From contig NZ_JAHLOQ010000015.1 of assembly GCF_018917435.1 (NCBI RefSeq), positions 1 through 64,000 on the forward strand: DNA of 64,000 nucleotides. The letters run 5' to 3'. The DNA is from Intestinibacter bartlettii (lineage in GTDB: Bacteria; Bacillota; Clostridia; Peptostreptococcales; Peptostreptococcaceae). The notes under the pieces were generated by a model that was not told where the DNA came from, made no database searches, and saw only the letters and a list, made by a program, of their open reading frames with translations. Of this stretch, positions 25,318-33,991 are shown piece by piece; within the stretch, counting starts at the first letter, position 1, and every line of letters begins with the position of its first letter. The translations under genes were made by a program, and so were the position numbers.

Positions 25318-26487
25318 TTAACGATTTTTATCATCTTGTATATCTTCTAATGTAGGATGTTCATGTTCTTCATCTAGCCACTCAAAATTATTTACTATAT
25401 CACGTTTAACATTTCTCTTATGTGCTGCATATAATTGAGTTGTTGTGACGTTGTCGTGGTCTAATAGAGCCTTTACATCGTATATTGAAAATCCTGATTG
25501 TATTAGAGATGTAGCTGCTGTTGCTCTCAGCTTGTGAGGAGAGTATCCTTTATCTCTAGATGTATTCATGCATATAGATGTATATTTTTTTACTAATTGT
25601 CTAATAGCTCTAGCAGTAAGACGTTTTTTTTGCAATGATAAAAATAATGCGTCTTGAACATCTTCTGGAAGATCTTCTGATTTTGGTCTTTCATAATTGA
25701 TATAATCCATTACGACGATTTCACAAGTTTTATTTATAGGCATTAAAACCTCTTTGCCACGTTTTCTATATATTTTAAATTCGCCTCTCGAAAAGTTAAA
25801 TGATGATATATTAAGTTCACGAAGCTCATTTAATCTAAGGCCGTATGTCACAAATAATGCAAGTATAGCCTTATCACGAAGCTTTGTCTTTTCCCAATAT
25901 ACTTTTTCCTTTTCAGTTAATCCCTCGCCACTTTCAACAGCTTCTAACATTATCATAACTTCATCAATATCAAGCCTCTTTATAGCATCTGGTTGGGGCT
26001 TAGGAAGCTTTATCGGATTAAAACCATCGGTTATGTTAGTTGGGAGCTGTTCGTTTCTATAAAGGAATTTAAAAAGGGTAGAGATAGATGATTTTTTTCT
26101 GGCCAAAGCTCTGTTGTTATTTTCATATACCATCATATGATCTTCTTTTTCTTTATAATATCTAGGACAGTAGTCTCCTAAGAATAAATTTATATCTCTA
26201 GATTTAATGTCTTTAAAATCTTCTATAGTTAAATCTTTTATATCTTCTTTATCAGTAAGTCCGCTTTCGTTTACTACATAATCACAGAAGAATATAATAT
26301 CTTCTAAATAAGCAGCTCTTGTCGAAACAGCTACAGAACCTCTTAAATATACGAAGTAGTCTTTCATAAAAGAAGGTAGCCTTTTTTCATATTCCATAGA
26401 TTTTTCGATTAATAAATGATCTCTAAGGACTATATTGTCTGGTCTGTCAGATTTATTGCTTATTTTTAATTCTTTTTTATCGCTCAA
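25318..26487 (-). CDS. Xer-type tyrosine recombinase (XerS-like layout)
   Basis: The 389-residue recombinase has an N-terminal SAM-like arm/core domain (about 35-170) and a catalytic domain (about 185-375). Catalytic residues can be read: Arg in YGLRLNEL, Lys in RKRGKEV, HKLR, His in LLDHDNV, and the Tyr nucleophile in TQLYAAHK. The long N-terminus and overall order resemble single-chain Xer recombinases of Firmicutes, so chromosome-dimer resolution is a plausible role. It is immediately upstream of lexA. No phage genes are near. Confidence 0.82.
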   Translation of the reverse strand: MSDKKELKISNKSDRPDNIVLRDHLLIEKSMEYEKRLPSFMKDYFVYLRGSVAVSTRAAYLEDIIFFCDYVVNESGLTDKEDIKDLTIEDFKDIKSRDINLFLGDYCPRYYKEKEDHMMVYENNNRALARKKSSISTLFKFLYRNEQLPTNITDGFNPIKLPKPQPDAIKRLDIDEVMIMLEAVESGEGLTEKEKVYWEKTKLRDKAILALFVTYGLRLNELRELNISSFNFSRGEFKIYRKRGKEVLMPINKTCEIVVMDYINYERPKSEDLPEDVQDALFLSLQKKRLTARAIRQLVKKYTSICMNTSRDKGYSPHKLRATAATSLIQSGFSIYDVKALLDHDNVTTTQLYAAHKRNVKRDIVNNFEWLDEEHEHPTLEDIQDDKNR

Positions 26488-26693
26488 TTTACTTCCTCCA
26501 ATAAGTAATGTTTTAATTTGGATTAAATATATGTATTTATATTTTCTATTATTCTATCATTCATGGTTGTTTACTTCAAATATAAATATTATTTAAATAC
26601 GATTGTGAAATGTGACAAAGTCATAGACAAAATAAATTATAGGTGTATAATATATCTTACATGAAAATAATTATTAATAAAAAGGAGAAAGAC

Positions 26694-27056
26694 ATGACAG
26701 AACCATCAATGTATCATAGTCAGGGATATAATTGCGCAGAAGCATTAATAAAATCATATAATGAGGAACATAACACAGATATACCAGTATCACTTGGGAG
26801 TGGAATGGGGACTGGTATGGCTGTAGGAAGCTTATGTGGAGCTGTAAATGCTGCAGCAATGATAATTGGATATGTAAAAGGGAGAGAAAGTAACCAAGAT
26901 ATCAATGTAGCTAGAGCTTATTCAAGGGAGTTAATGAAAAATATAAGAGATAACTTTGATTCTGAAATTTGTTTAGAACTTAAACAAAATGGAATAAGCT
27001 GTGAAGAGATAATCGATCATTCATATGATGCTTTAAAAGAATTATTAAGTAGATAG
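26694..27056 (+). CDS. C_GCAxxG_C_C family redox protein
   Basis: The 120-residue protein has the pattern naming this family: a Cys in YNCAEAL (about residue 14), a Gly-rich stretch GSGMGTGMAVGSLCGAVNAA with its Cys, and C-terminal cysteines in ICLELKQNGISCEE. Members are thought to be redox-active, possibly iron-sulfur or selenium-linked, but the function is unproven. ATG 26694 is set by AAGGAG at 26682-26687. It is convergent with alr at a shared terminator. Confidence 0.8.
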   Translation: MTEPSMYHSQGYNCAEALIKSYNEEHNTDIPVSLGSGMGTGMAVGSLCGAVNAAAMIIGYVKGRESNQDINVARAYSRELMKNIRDNFDSEICLELKQNGISCEEIIDHSYDALKELLSR

Positions 27057-27093
27057 ATATTTGATTATTTTAATTGAAACGTAAATTTACTAA

Positions 27094-27140
27094 TAAAAAG
27101 CCTATATATTAATTTATTTGGTTAATATGTAGGCTTTATT
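27094..27140. terminator. Bidirectional terminator
   Basis: AAAGCCTATATATTAA pairs with TTAATATGTAGGCTTT, with A and T runs at the two ends. Confidence 0.8.
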
Positions 27141-27162
27141 TTTCAATTTTATTATTTAATAA

Positions 27163-28302
27163 TTATAAATAGCATTTACTATAAGTTTCATCATCTAAGA
27201 TATAATATCTAGTGACCCTTCTAGAAACACTACATAATACTTCATAATTAATAGTCCCTCGTTTAGAAGCTAAATCTTCAGCAGTAACTCCAGCTTCGTC
27301 ACCCATTATTAAAACTTCATCTTCGATATTTACAGATAAACCTTCTGGGATTTTAACCATACATTGATCCATGCATATTCTTCCGACAACATCACATAAA
27401 ACACCGTTTATCATCACCTTAGGGTCATTTTGAGTTCTATCAAAACCATCTGCATATCCTATGGCTAGTGTAGCTAATGTAGAAGCTTCATCAAATTCAT
27501 AAGTATAACCGTAGCTTACCTTTGTACCAGGGGCTACTTTTTTAATATTTGTTATTATTGTTTTAAGCTTCATAGCAGGTTTTAACTCAACTTCTTTAGA
27601 AACTTCATCTGATGGATAATATCCATATAAGCCTATACCAAGGCGAACCATATTAAATCCTAATTCTTTTAAGTCTATAATAGCAGCAGTGTTAGAAACG
27701 TGTTGTAATTGTATCTCTATATTAGCTTTTTCTAAAGCAGCTATTACTTTTTTATATCTTTCTAATTGTAAATAAGTCTCTTTTTTATCAGCTTCATCAG
27801 CAGTAGCAAAATGAGTGTATATACCGTCTATATTTAAGTTTATTAAATCTTTTAGTTTTATTATATCGTTTATGCTATTATCATCTGTTAAAAATCCAAG
27901 TCTGCTCATACCAGTATCTATTTTTATATGTACACTAGCTTTTTTGCCTAATTTTCCAGCTTTTTGGTTTATTATTTTAGCCATTTCATAAGAATATACA
28001 GTTATTCCTATATATCTATGTATAGCTTCTTCTATATCGCACTCAGATATATATCCCATACAAAGGATAGGTGTGTGGATATTGTTATTTCTAAGCTCTA
28101 TAGCTTCTTCAAACCTAGCTACTGAAAAATAATCAGCATTTTCTTGTTGTAACATTTTTGCTACCTCAACAGCTCCATGACCATAAGCATCAGCCTTTAC
28201 AACACAACAAACCTTTGTATCAGGTTTTAGTGTGTTTTTAAGCGTGTGAAAGTTGTGTTTTATATTGTTTAAATTAATTTCTGCCCAAGTTCCTCTTTTC
28301 AT
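27163..28302 (-). CDS. alr: Alanine racemase
   Basis: The 379-residue PLP enzyme makes D-alanine for peptidoglycan. The PLP-lysine site VVKADAYGHG is near residue 38, the second catalytic tyrosine region follows KVSYGYTYEFD, and CMDQCMVKIP is typical. I prefer ATG 28302 (MKRGTWAEINL) because GAAGG lies about 10 bp upstream; a start at 28323 lacks a clear site. It is a single gene here, whereas other Firmicutes often pair it with acpS or a toxin-antitoxin module. Confidence 0.94.
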   Translation of the reverse strand: MKRGTWAEINLNNIKHNFHTLKNTLKPDTKVCCVVKADAYGHGAVEVAKMLQQENADYFSVARFEEAIELRNNNIHTPILCMGYISECDIEEAIHRYIGITVYSYEMAKIINQKAGKLGKKASVHIKIDTGMSRLGFLTDDNSINDIIKLKDLINLNIDGIYTHFATADEADKKETYLQLERYKKVIAALEKANIEIQLQHVSNTAAIIDLKELGFNMVRLGIGLYGYYPSDEVSKEVELKPAMKLKTIITNIKKVAPGTKVSYGYTYEFDEASTLATLAIGYADGFDRTQNDPKVMINGVLCDVVGRICMDQCMVKIPEGLSVNIEDEVLIMGDEAGVTAEDLASKRGTINYEVLCSVSRRVTRYYILDDETYSKCYL

Positions 28303-28455
28303 ATTTAAAATACCTTCTTTCATAAATTCAATAATATTCTAATTTTTTTAATATTTAAATAAAATCTATTTAAATTTATATTATAAGTATTTTTTATTTT
28401 ATCATTCATAAGTAGTTACTTCAAATAAATTTCCTTATTAAAAATAAATCTATTT

Positions 28456-28719
28456 TTAAAGCATTATTCTTTTACTAAGGATAAATAGTAAAAAGAAGCT
28501 TTCTATAACTAAGAAGGGTATATAGGACTTGAATTTCTTGCCTTTATGATGGACTATATTCATTGCAGCTAACATACCAATAGATCCACCAAGAAAAGCT
28601 ATAGTAAGAAGCTTTTTTTCTGAAATTCTAAATTGATTTTTTATAGCACGTTTTTTATCTATGCACATAAAACAAAACATAGCTATATTGATAAATATTA
28701 AGTAGTATAAAAATAACAT
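28456..28719 (-). CDS. DUF1294 small membrane protein
   Basis: The 87-residue protein has hydrophobic segments at about 1-18, 38-55 and 68-83, with the DUF1294 signature DKKRAIKNQFRISEKKLL and LGGSIGMLAAMNIVHHKGKKFKS. No function is known for the family. AAGGAG precedes the ATG. Confidence 0.82.
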   Translation of the reverse strand: MLFLYYLIFINIAMFCFMCIDKKRAIKNQFRISEKKLLTIAFLGGSIGMLAAMNIVHHKGKKFKSYIPFLVIESFFLLFILSKRIML

Positions 28720-28872
28720 AATAATCTCCTTAATTTTGTTGTAGATATTTATTATAGTAAATTTTTCTTTTAAATAACAGTATTTTAAATGAGGATAATG
28801 AATAGATAAAATAAATAATTGCTTAAAATTAATTCATATGATATTATTAAACAAATAAATAATAAGATGCTT

Positions 28873-28968
28873 ATTCTTATCCCCGGGTAAGAATATTAAG
28901 AAGCACTGTGTCTTTTCTCACTAGGGCCTTTTTTAAAAGGAGAGATAAGATCCAGTGCTTTTTGTTTT
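28873..28968 (+). promoter_or_regulatory. Structured leader with terminator-like hairpin upstream of elaA
   Basis: A first hairpin (ATTCTTA at 28873-28879 with TAAGAAT at 28888-28894) is followed by AAGCACTG (28901-28908) pairing with CAGTGCTT (28953-28960), an inner CCTTTT/AAAAGG tip, and then TTTTTGTTTT. The second hairpin looks like an intrinsic terminator 40 bp before the ribosome site of elaA, so this may be an attenuator. It may instead end a short upstream transcript. Confidence 0.55.
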
Positions 28969-29009
28969 ATATAGCAAAAATTAAAAATAAGGTATTTGGA
29001 GGTAATTTA

Positions 29010-29453
29010 ATGAATTGGAAAATTAAAAAATTTAATGAACTTAATGTAGACGAAATGTATAAAATTTTAGCATTAAGAAACGAAATATTTATTGTAGAGC
29101 AGGAATGCCCATATTTAGATTGTGATAATAAAGATAAAAAGTCATATCATTTATTTGCTGAAGAAAATGGAGAGATAGTTGCATATTTAAGAATTTTAGA
29201 AAAAGGCGTTTCTTATGATGAAATATCAATAGGAAGGGTAGCAGTTAAGAAAAACTACAGAGGTAATGGTATTTCAAGAAAGATGATGTTAAAGGCTATT
29301 GAATTTATAGAAAATGAATTATTTGAAACTACTATAAAAATTCAAGCACAAGCGTATTTAATTAGTTTTTATAGCAGTCTTGGATTTAAAGCTGTATCAG
29401 AAGAGTATTTAGAGGATAATATTCCTCATATAGATATGTTGTATAAGAAATAA
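29010..29453 (+). CDS. elaA: ElaA-type GNAT acetyltransferase
   Basis: The 147-residue protein matches ElaA: LNVDEMYKILALRNEIFIVEQECPYLDCDNKDKKSYHL at its start (shown by the EQxCPYxDxDxxD pattern), then the acetyl-CoA site VAVKKNYRGNGISRKMM and FYSSLGF. The substrate is unknown. TGGAGGT before ATG 29010 decides the start; an in-frame ATG about 100 bp upstream would run through the leader hairpin. A stand-alone gene. Confidence 0.88.
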   Translation: MNWKIKKFNELNVDEMYKILALRNEIFIVEQECPYLDCDNKDKKSYHLFAEENGEIVAYLRILEKGVSYDEISIGRVAVKKNYRGNGISRKMMLKAIEFIENELFETTIKIQAQAYLISFYSSLGFKAVSEEYLEDNIPHIDMLYKK

Positions 29454-29573
29454 TTGATTATATTTATTATAAATGTAGTTGAATATCTATTTATAAAAAA
29501 GAACTTACTTTTGATATTTTTTCATTAACACACTATAATTTATTTATATAAACAAAAAAGCGAGGCATTTAAT

Positions 29574-30155
29574 ATGGCAAAAGTTTACGGATATGCTCGT
29601 TGCAGTACAAATGAAGATAATCAAGATATAGATAGATAAAAAAGAGAGCTTATATCTGCAGGAGTACCTGAGGAAAATATCTATATTGAATATGGAAGTG
29701 GAATGAAGATAGATCGAGTACAGTTTAATAGACTGCTAGATGTAATTTTACAAGGAGATACTATTATAACAACAGAAGTTTCAAGGTTGACTCGTAGCAC
29801 GAAACAATTATGTGATATTCTAGAATTTGTTCAAAATAAACAAATCAAATTGGATATAAAAAATAGCATCACTATAGATTGTACAAAAGGTGAAGCAGAT
29901 CCTATGAGTAAAGTATTTATTCAAATGGCAGGTGTATTTGCAGAACTTGAGAGAAATATAATCTCTGAAAGAGTTAAAAGTGGAATGGCTAATGCAAAAG
30001 CTAAAGGAAAAGTAGTAGGAGGACCTAAAACCAGTGCTGATAATATTCCTGATAAATTCTATAAATACTATGCTAGATATAAAAATAAAGAAAATAATGT
30101 TACAGAACTTGCAAAACTATGTGAAATTAAAATTTATAGAGATAAAATAATATAA
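29574..30155 (+). pseudogene. Serine recombinase/resolvase with an in-frame stop
   Basis: The frame starting at ATG 29574 reads YGYARCSTNEDNQDIDR (catalytic serine in RCST) and then TAA at 29637-29639, where relatives have Gln in DRQ; a CAA to TAA change explains it. The same frame continues with RELISAGVPEENIYIEYGSGMKIDRVQFNRLL, LTRSTKQLCDIL, the VFIQMAGVFAELERNIISERVKSGM helix, and a shortened helix-turn-helix end (TELAKLCEIKIYRDKII). It is a Tn3-resolvase-type protein that marks the edge of an accessory region. Confidence 0.85.
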
Positions 30156-30254
30156 CTATGTGGAATCTGTGGCAAAATTGCTACATATATATCGCAATAT
30201 GCAAATTCTGTTATATAAAAGGTAATGTTAAATGAATTAATGGATGTGATGTAA

Positions 30255-31292
30255 ATGGGATTTAAAGATGAGCTATTTCATTTGAAAAATGTTGTAATGT
30301 CTTTACAAGAGAATAAAGAAAAAATAGATGAAGAAGATGTTGTTTCGGCACTTGTTATACTAAATTATATTCAATATAATTCAGTTGCAGATGCTTTTCT
30401 AGGATGTGCTGCTATTAATTTGATAAACACATATGTTAAGCAGAAAGATTCTAAATTAAATTATAAATTTAGAAGACATATAAGTAATGTATTAAAGGGG
30501 ATTGAGGATATAAATAAGAATGAAATTATAAAAGTATATTTTGAAGGTGAAAAAAAATTAGGAATGTTAATGATAGTATTTTGGGATTTTCAATTTAGTT
30601 TTCAACATGAAAAAGAAACGGAAATAATTAGGAGACTACAATCTAAAAAAGATGCTAAGTGGGATGGTATTCGTAAGCAGTTGTGTGCAAAAACAATTTT
30701 TGATTTTTCATTGAACACTAAATCGATTTCTAATATGACGCAAAATAAGCAAGATTTAAAAAGCTTTATTCAGAAAGAAGTTGAAATATATCGAGAAGGT
30801 GGCTATAAGTTTATTAATGGGCAGCTTATAAAAATTAGAGATATTAAATATGGAAAAGATGTAGATGATAAAAAATATAAGAATTATTTTCGTGAAGAAT
30901 TAAGAAAATGTCAAGGACGACCTGTAATGTTAACAGGTAAATTCAAATGTGTATGGAAAAAACATGTTACGTTTACAACTATTAGACCATATATTCAAAA
31001 CTGTAAGACAATTACAATTTGTAATCATATTAATCTGTATAAACCAGATGTAGAGAAAGTATATGATATAGATAAGTTAGAGAAAAATAGGAAATATTAT
31101 ATAATTGGATTTTGTGAAGAATATAGAACACAAGATAGAATAGGCATAAAGCTAGCGATAGGATTTGAATTTAAGCCATTGATAAAAGCAAGTGATTTGG
31201 AACAAAATATACTAGAAGATATATCTAGTATTTGTTATCGATTTTCAATAGAAGAATTTTTAAGAGAGAGCCAAAAATACTTAATATTGTAA
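30255..31292 (+). CDS. Hypothetical accessory protein, 345 residues
   Basis: I do not recognise this protein. The first 110 residues are helical (DEEDVVSALVILNYIQYNSVADAFLGCAAINL split over two helices), the middle is charged, and the last 120 residues look beta-rich (RPVMLTGKFKCVWKKHVTF, TITICNHINLY, YYIIGFCEEYRTQDRIGIKLAIGFEF). No catalytic signature, signal peptide or membrane segment is visible. It lies between recombinase and transposase remnants, so it is horizontally acquired cargo by context. ATG 30255 has a weak GATGTG site. Confidence 0.5.
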   Translation: MGFKDELFHLKNVVMSLQENKEKIDEEDVVSALVILNYIQYNSVADAFLGCAAINLINTYVKQKDSKLNYKFRRHISNVLKGIEDINKNEIIKVYFEGEKKLGMLMIVFWDFQFSFQHEKETEIIRRLQSKKDAKWDGIRKQLCAKTIFDFSLNTKSISNMTQNKQDLKSFIQKEVEIYREGGYKFINGQLIKIRDIKYGKDVDDKKYKNYFREELRKCQGRPVMLTGKFKCVWKKHVTFTTIRPYIQNCKTITICNHINLYKPDVEKVYDIDKLEKNRKYYIIGFCEEYRTQDRIGIKLAIGFEFKPLIKASDLEQNILEDISSICYRFSIEEFLRESQKYLIL

Positions 31293-31437
31293 TTTGGCTT
31301 GTAAAGCTATAAAAAGATAATGTATCAATACTTAAACAATGATGAGAAATATACGAATATGTAGAAATCTATGATTTTGAAAGTAATTTGCACAAATTTT
31401 ATGTACATGATTTGATTTCTTTGATTTTCGTTTTTTG

Positions 31438-31493
31438 AAGTCGTGCATAAAAATGGCAATACACGAGATAATAGAGCAGACAACTTAGAAATA
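31438..31493 (+). pseudogene. HNH homing-endonuclease remnant
   Basis: One frame reads VVHKNGNTRDNRADNLEI, the second half of an HNH motif as in phage and intron HNH nucleases (H-x-N/D-x4-DNR-x-ENL). No start or upstream frame is intact. The frame runs on without a stop into the IS91-like piece, so the junction may be a fusion caused by deletion. Confidence 0.55.
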
Positions 31494-31670
31494 AAAAATG
31501 AAGAATATATTTATGGATTTTCATGTAAAAGTAAGTTTTGTATTAAATGTGGAAGAATGTATTCAATTAATTGGGCATAAAAATAAGCTAATAATATGCT
31601 AAAAGTAAAACATAGACATGCTGTATTTACATACCAGAAGAGTTAAGCAATGATTTTTTATTTTATTCTT
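31494..31670 (+). pseudogene. IS91-family transposase N-terminal remnant
   Basis: GFSCKSKFCIKCGRMYSINWA matches the zinc-binding start of IS91-type Y2 transposases (FxCKSRFCxxCG). After a stop, MLKVKHRHAVFT and, one base shifted, PEELSNDFLFYS match the following (R)HxVFTIPEELRxxF stretch. At least one stop and one frameshift separate the pieces, and the catalytic part is gone. Confidence 0.75.
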
Positions 31671-31674
31671 CTTA

Positions 31675-31800
31675 AGTTACTGACATTGGTTCACATGGTC
31701 TATATTTAGAATTATTGAAAACAAAGTAAAAATTCTAAAATTAGATATGTAAACAACTTAAATACAGATATAATTATTCAAAATATAGCAATCAATTGAT
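31675..31800 (+). pseudogene. Degenerate copy of the 3' end of the DUF2325 gene
   Basis: This stretch aligns with 33140-33262 over about 120 bp at roughly 85% identity; for example, CATGGTCTATATT, AGAATTATTGAAAA, AAAATTAGATA and TTAAATACAGAT occur in both in the same order. It carries frame-breaking changes, including TAG within the first 40 bases. Confidence 0.85.
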
Positions 31801-31830
31801 TATGAAAAAGAAGAAAAGAGGTCTTTTAAA

Positions 31831-33264
31831 ATGGCAAGAAGAGGAGATGTTACATATTTTATTATAGAAGCATTATCAAAAACAGAAAAGTCTTATAGAC
31901 ACATAGACAAGATATATAACAAAGACAAAGAAAAATATTCAAGACTTGCAAGAGAAGATAAATTTTATAAGTTAAGTATTAACGGAACACTTATACAAGA
32001 AGACTATTATAAAAAGCTATGTGGAATAAGATATGAAGCTGACAACATAATTGATGTTCTTAAAAAGACATATAAGAAAGCAGCGAAATATGTGGAAAAT
32101 CATTATGTTATTAGATTAGGAGAGTTATTTTTGGAAATATCTAGGCAAATGCATAAATATACAAAAGCAGAAGTTGATGGGGAATTGTTAGCTGCTATTA
32201 TCTTATCCTATGAGTATAATAAAAAATTAGATAATAATGATATTATTTATTCTAACAAATTAAAATTATTACAAAATAGATATGAAACATTTTGGGAAAA
32301 ACCAGTATATGCTTATGAAAATTTAGAAAAAGAAGAAAAAAGGAGAGCAAGAGCATTATTAGAAAAAGTCAAAAAACAATATGATACTTTTGACATTAAG
32401 ACAATAGGTGTGAATAATATAGACATAATTACAGGGATCGTTCCATCAAAGAAGATATTACCAAAAAAAGGACAGGTTGTAGCACTTGACTATATCTATG
32501 ATTTAGATGGTGTTGATATAATATCATTAGTTGGAAGAGACTATGTAACAGAAAAAGAAGTCATAGAGCTTATAAATTTATATGTAGCATTCCAAGTGGA
32601 AGATGAAATTTCTATTAAAAAATTATATACTTTCTTAATAGCAGGTATAAAAATAAGATACTTATTAAAAGCCTATAATAAAGATAAGGAGTATTATTTT
32701 AAAAATATAAACCAAGACCTAGATGATATAATAGCTGACAAAAACAAGGAAATCAGCTTCTTAAAACAAGAAAGAGATATAAAAGATAAACAATTAAATG
32801 ACATAGAAGTTGAAAATAAAAAATTAAAAGAAGAAATACAAAAACTTAAAAAAGAAAATAACAACCTAAAAAATGAAATACAAAGTTTCCCTGACACAAA
32901 AGAAGAACTATCTCAATTAAGAAATTTAATGTTTACTTTGAATCGAGAACAGCAAGAAGCTGAAAAACACTCAGTAGATGTTGAAGAGGTAGACAAATTA
33001 AAGGCTATTTGTTTTGGAGGTACAAGTAAATGGATTCAAAAGATGAAACAACATTTTCCAAACTGGATATATGTACCAGCAGGAGCAGAGCAATTTGATG
33101 TAAAACTATTAAAAGGCAAAGAATATATATTCATAAACACAGTAACCAATTCGCATGGTCTATATTATAGAATTATTGAAAATAAAGCTAAAAACTCCAA
33201 AATTAGATACATAAACAATTTAAATACAGATGTAATCATTCAAGAAATAGCTAATAATCTATAA
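31831..33264 (+). CDS. DUF2325-domain protein with long helical and coiled-coil region
   Basis: The 477-residue protein has a mostly helical N-terminal part (about 1-290), a coiled coil (about 295-355; repeated KELK/EI heptads), and a C-terminal DUF2325 domain (about 390-477) with ICFGGTSKWIQKMKQHFPNW, a late FD-x-LL-KGKEYIFINT strand, and SHGLYYRIIENKA. DUF2325 occurs alone and as a C-terminal module in Firmicutes; its chemistry is not known to me. Its position among transposase and recombinase remnants suggests cargo of a mobile region. A clean terminator follows the stop, and AAAAGAGG precedes the ATG. Confidence 0.7.
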   Translation: MARRGDVTYFIIEALSKTEKSYRHIDKIYNKDKEKYSRLAREDKFYKLSINGTLIQEDYYKKLCGIRYEADNIIDVLKKTYKKAAKYVENHYVIRLGELFLEISRQMHKYTKAEVDGELLAAIILSYEYNKKLDNNDIIYSNKLKLLQNRYETFWEKPVYAYENLEKEEKRRARALLEKVKKQYDTFDIKTIGVNNIDIITGIVPSKKILPKKGQVVALDYIYDLDGVDIISLVGRDYVTEKEVIELINLYVAFQVEDEISIKKLYTFLIAGIKIRYLLKAYNKDKEYYFKNINQDLDDIIADKNKEISFLKQERDIKDKQLNDIEVENKKLKEEIQKLKKENNNLKNEIQSFPDTKEELSQLRNLMFTLNREQQEAEKHSVDVEEVDKLKAICFGGTSKWIQKMKQHFPNWIYVPAGAEQFDVKLLKGKEYIFINTVTNSHGLYYRIIENKAKNSKIRYINNLNTDVIIQEIANNL

Positions 33265-33269
33265 CACAC

Positions 33270-33300
33270 AATGTCCGCCACTGGCGGACACTTTTTATTT
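33270..33300 (+). terminator. Terminator of the DUF2325 gene
   Basis: TGTCCGCC-ACT-GGCGGACA (33272-33290) is followed by CTTTTTATTT. It is unusually GC-rich for this region. Confidence 0.9.
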
Positions 33301-33991
33301 GAAAAATATTAGTAGATCTATTGATAGAATAGGTTTTAGGTGGGATTGTAAAAGAACATAGAAAATGACATGAAACACAGTACATAAAGCATAAAAAACA
33401 GTATTATTTGTAGTTCATGTATAACTATTCCCTAAATCTACATTTGAGGAATAGTTATATCTAAGACCTTATCTATCCTCTACGACCAATAAATCATGAT
33501 TTTTTGGTATTATCGAGTTATCGATAATCATCGATTTAGCATTTTTAATATCTTTTCAAGAAATCATACATATTTATATTTACTAGGTTTAGATGCATCC
33601 AGATACATTAAGTGTACAAGCGAGATAAAGCAAATTTTAATTCTATAGTCTCTATAAGCATAGAGAGTTAAAAGTGAATTTAGTTTTTATTATTTAAGAT
33701 AAAATCCTTACCTACACTATATGTTTCTTTTTACATTACCGAAAATTTATATAAACCACTCCCCTGAAATCTTAATTAATTAGATACCTAACATAAAATA
33801 ATTGAGCTTCTATAAATCTTCAAAGCTATGTTTTCTTACTAAATTATGATAGGATTTTCGTTAAGATCCCAGTTATATAAAAATACAATTCAAGTAAAAC
33901 TAAGCTTCATAGATATAACAAAAAATTAACAAAAGCTCCTCTACTTTCATATATTAGCTAATATATGACTTTAAAAAAGGAGGTATACTCT
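33301..33991. other. About 690 bp without an intact gene
   Basis: An inverted repeat ATAACTATTCC (33421-33431) and GGAATAGTTAT (33448-33458) could terminate a minus-strand remnant whose last codons (IIPKNHDLLVVEDR) end at about 33471. I cannot name that fragment. The rest up to the palindrome at 33948 shows no coding sense. Confidence 0.45.
33948..33967. promoter_or_regulatory. Perfect 20-bp palindrome before the permease pseudogene
   Basis: CATATATTAGCTAATATATG is its own reverse complement and ends 4 bp before the AAAAAAGGAGG ribosome site. It is either a repressor operator or an mRNA hairpin that affects initiation. Confidence 0.5.

Larger units (their letters stand above)
31293..31830. 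other. 538-bp graveyard of gene remnants
   Basis: No intact gene. Translating short frames shows, in order, an HNH-endonuclease-like piece, an IS91 transposase N-terminal piece and a degenerate copy of the 3' end of the following DUF2325 gene. Confidence 0.7.

Noticed and set aside
28900-28965. CTAGGG and GGAGAG words in the elaA leader as a ykkC/guanidine riboswitch
   Set aside because: The required ACGGGA and CCGGGAG-type segments are missing, so I left it as an unassigned structured leader.
28908-29009. N-terminal extension of ElaA starting at 28908
   Set aside because: The extension runs through the leader hairpin, while TGGAGGT at 28998 fits ATG 29010 and the protein then matches ElaA length.
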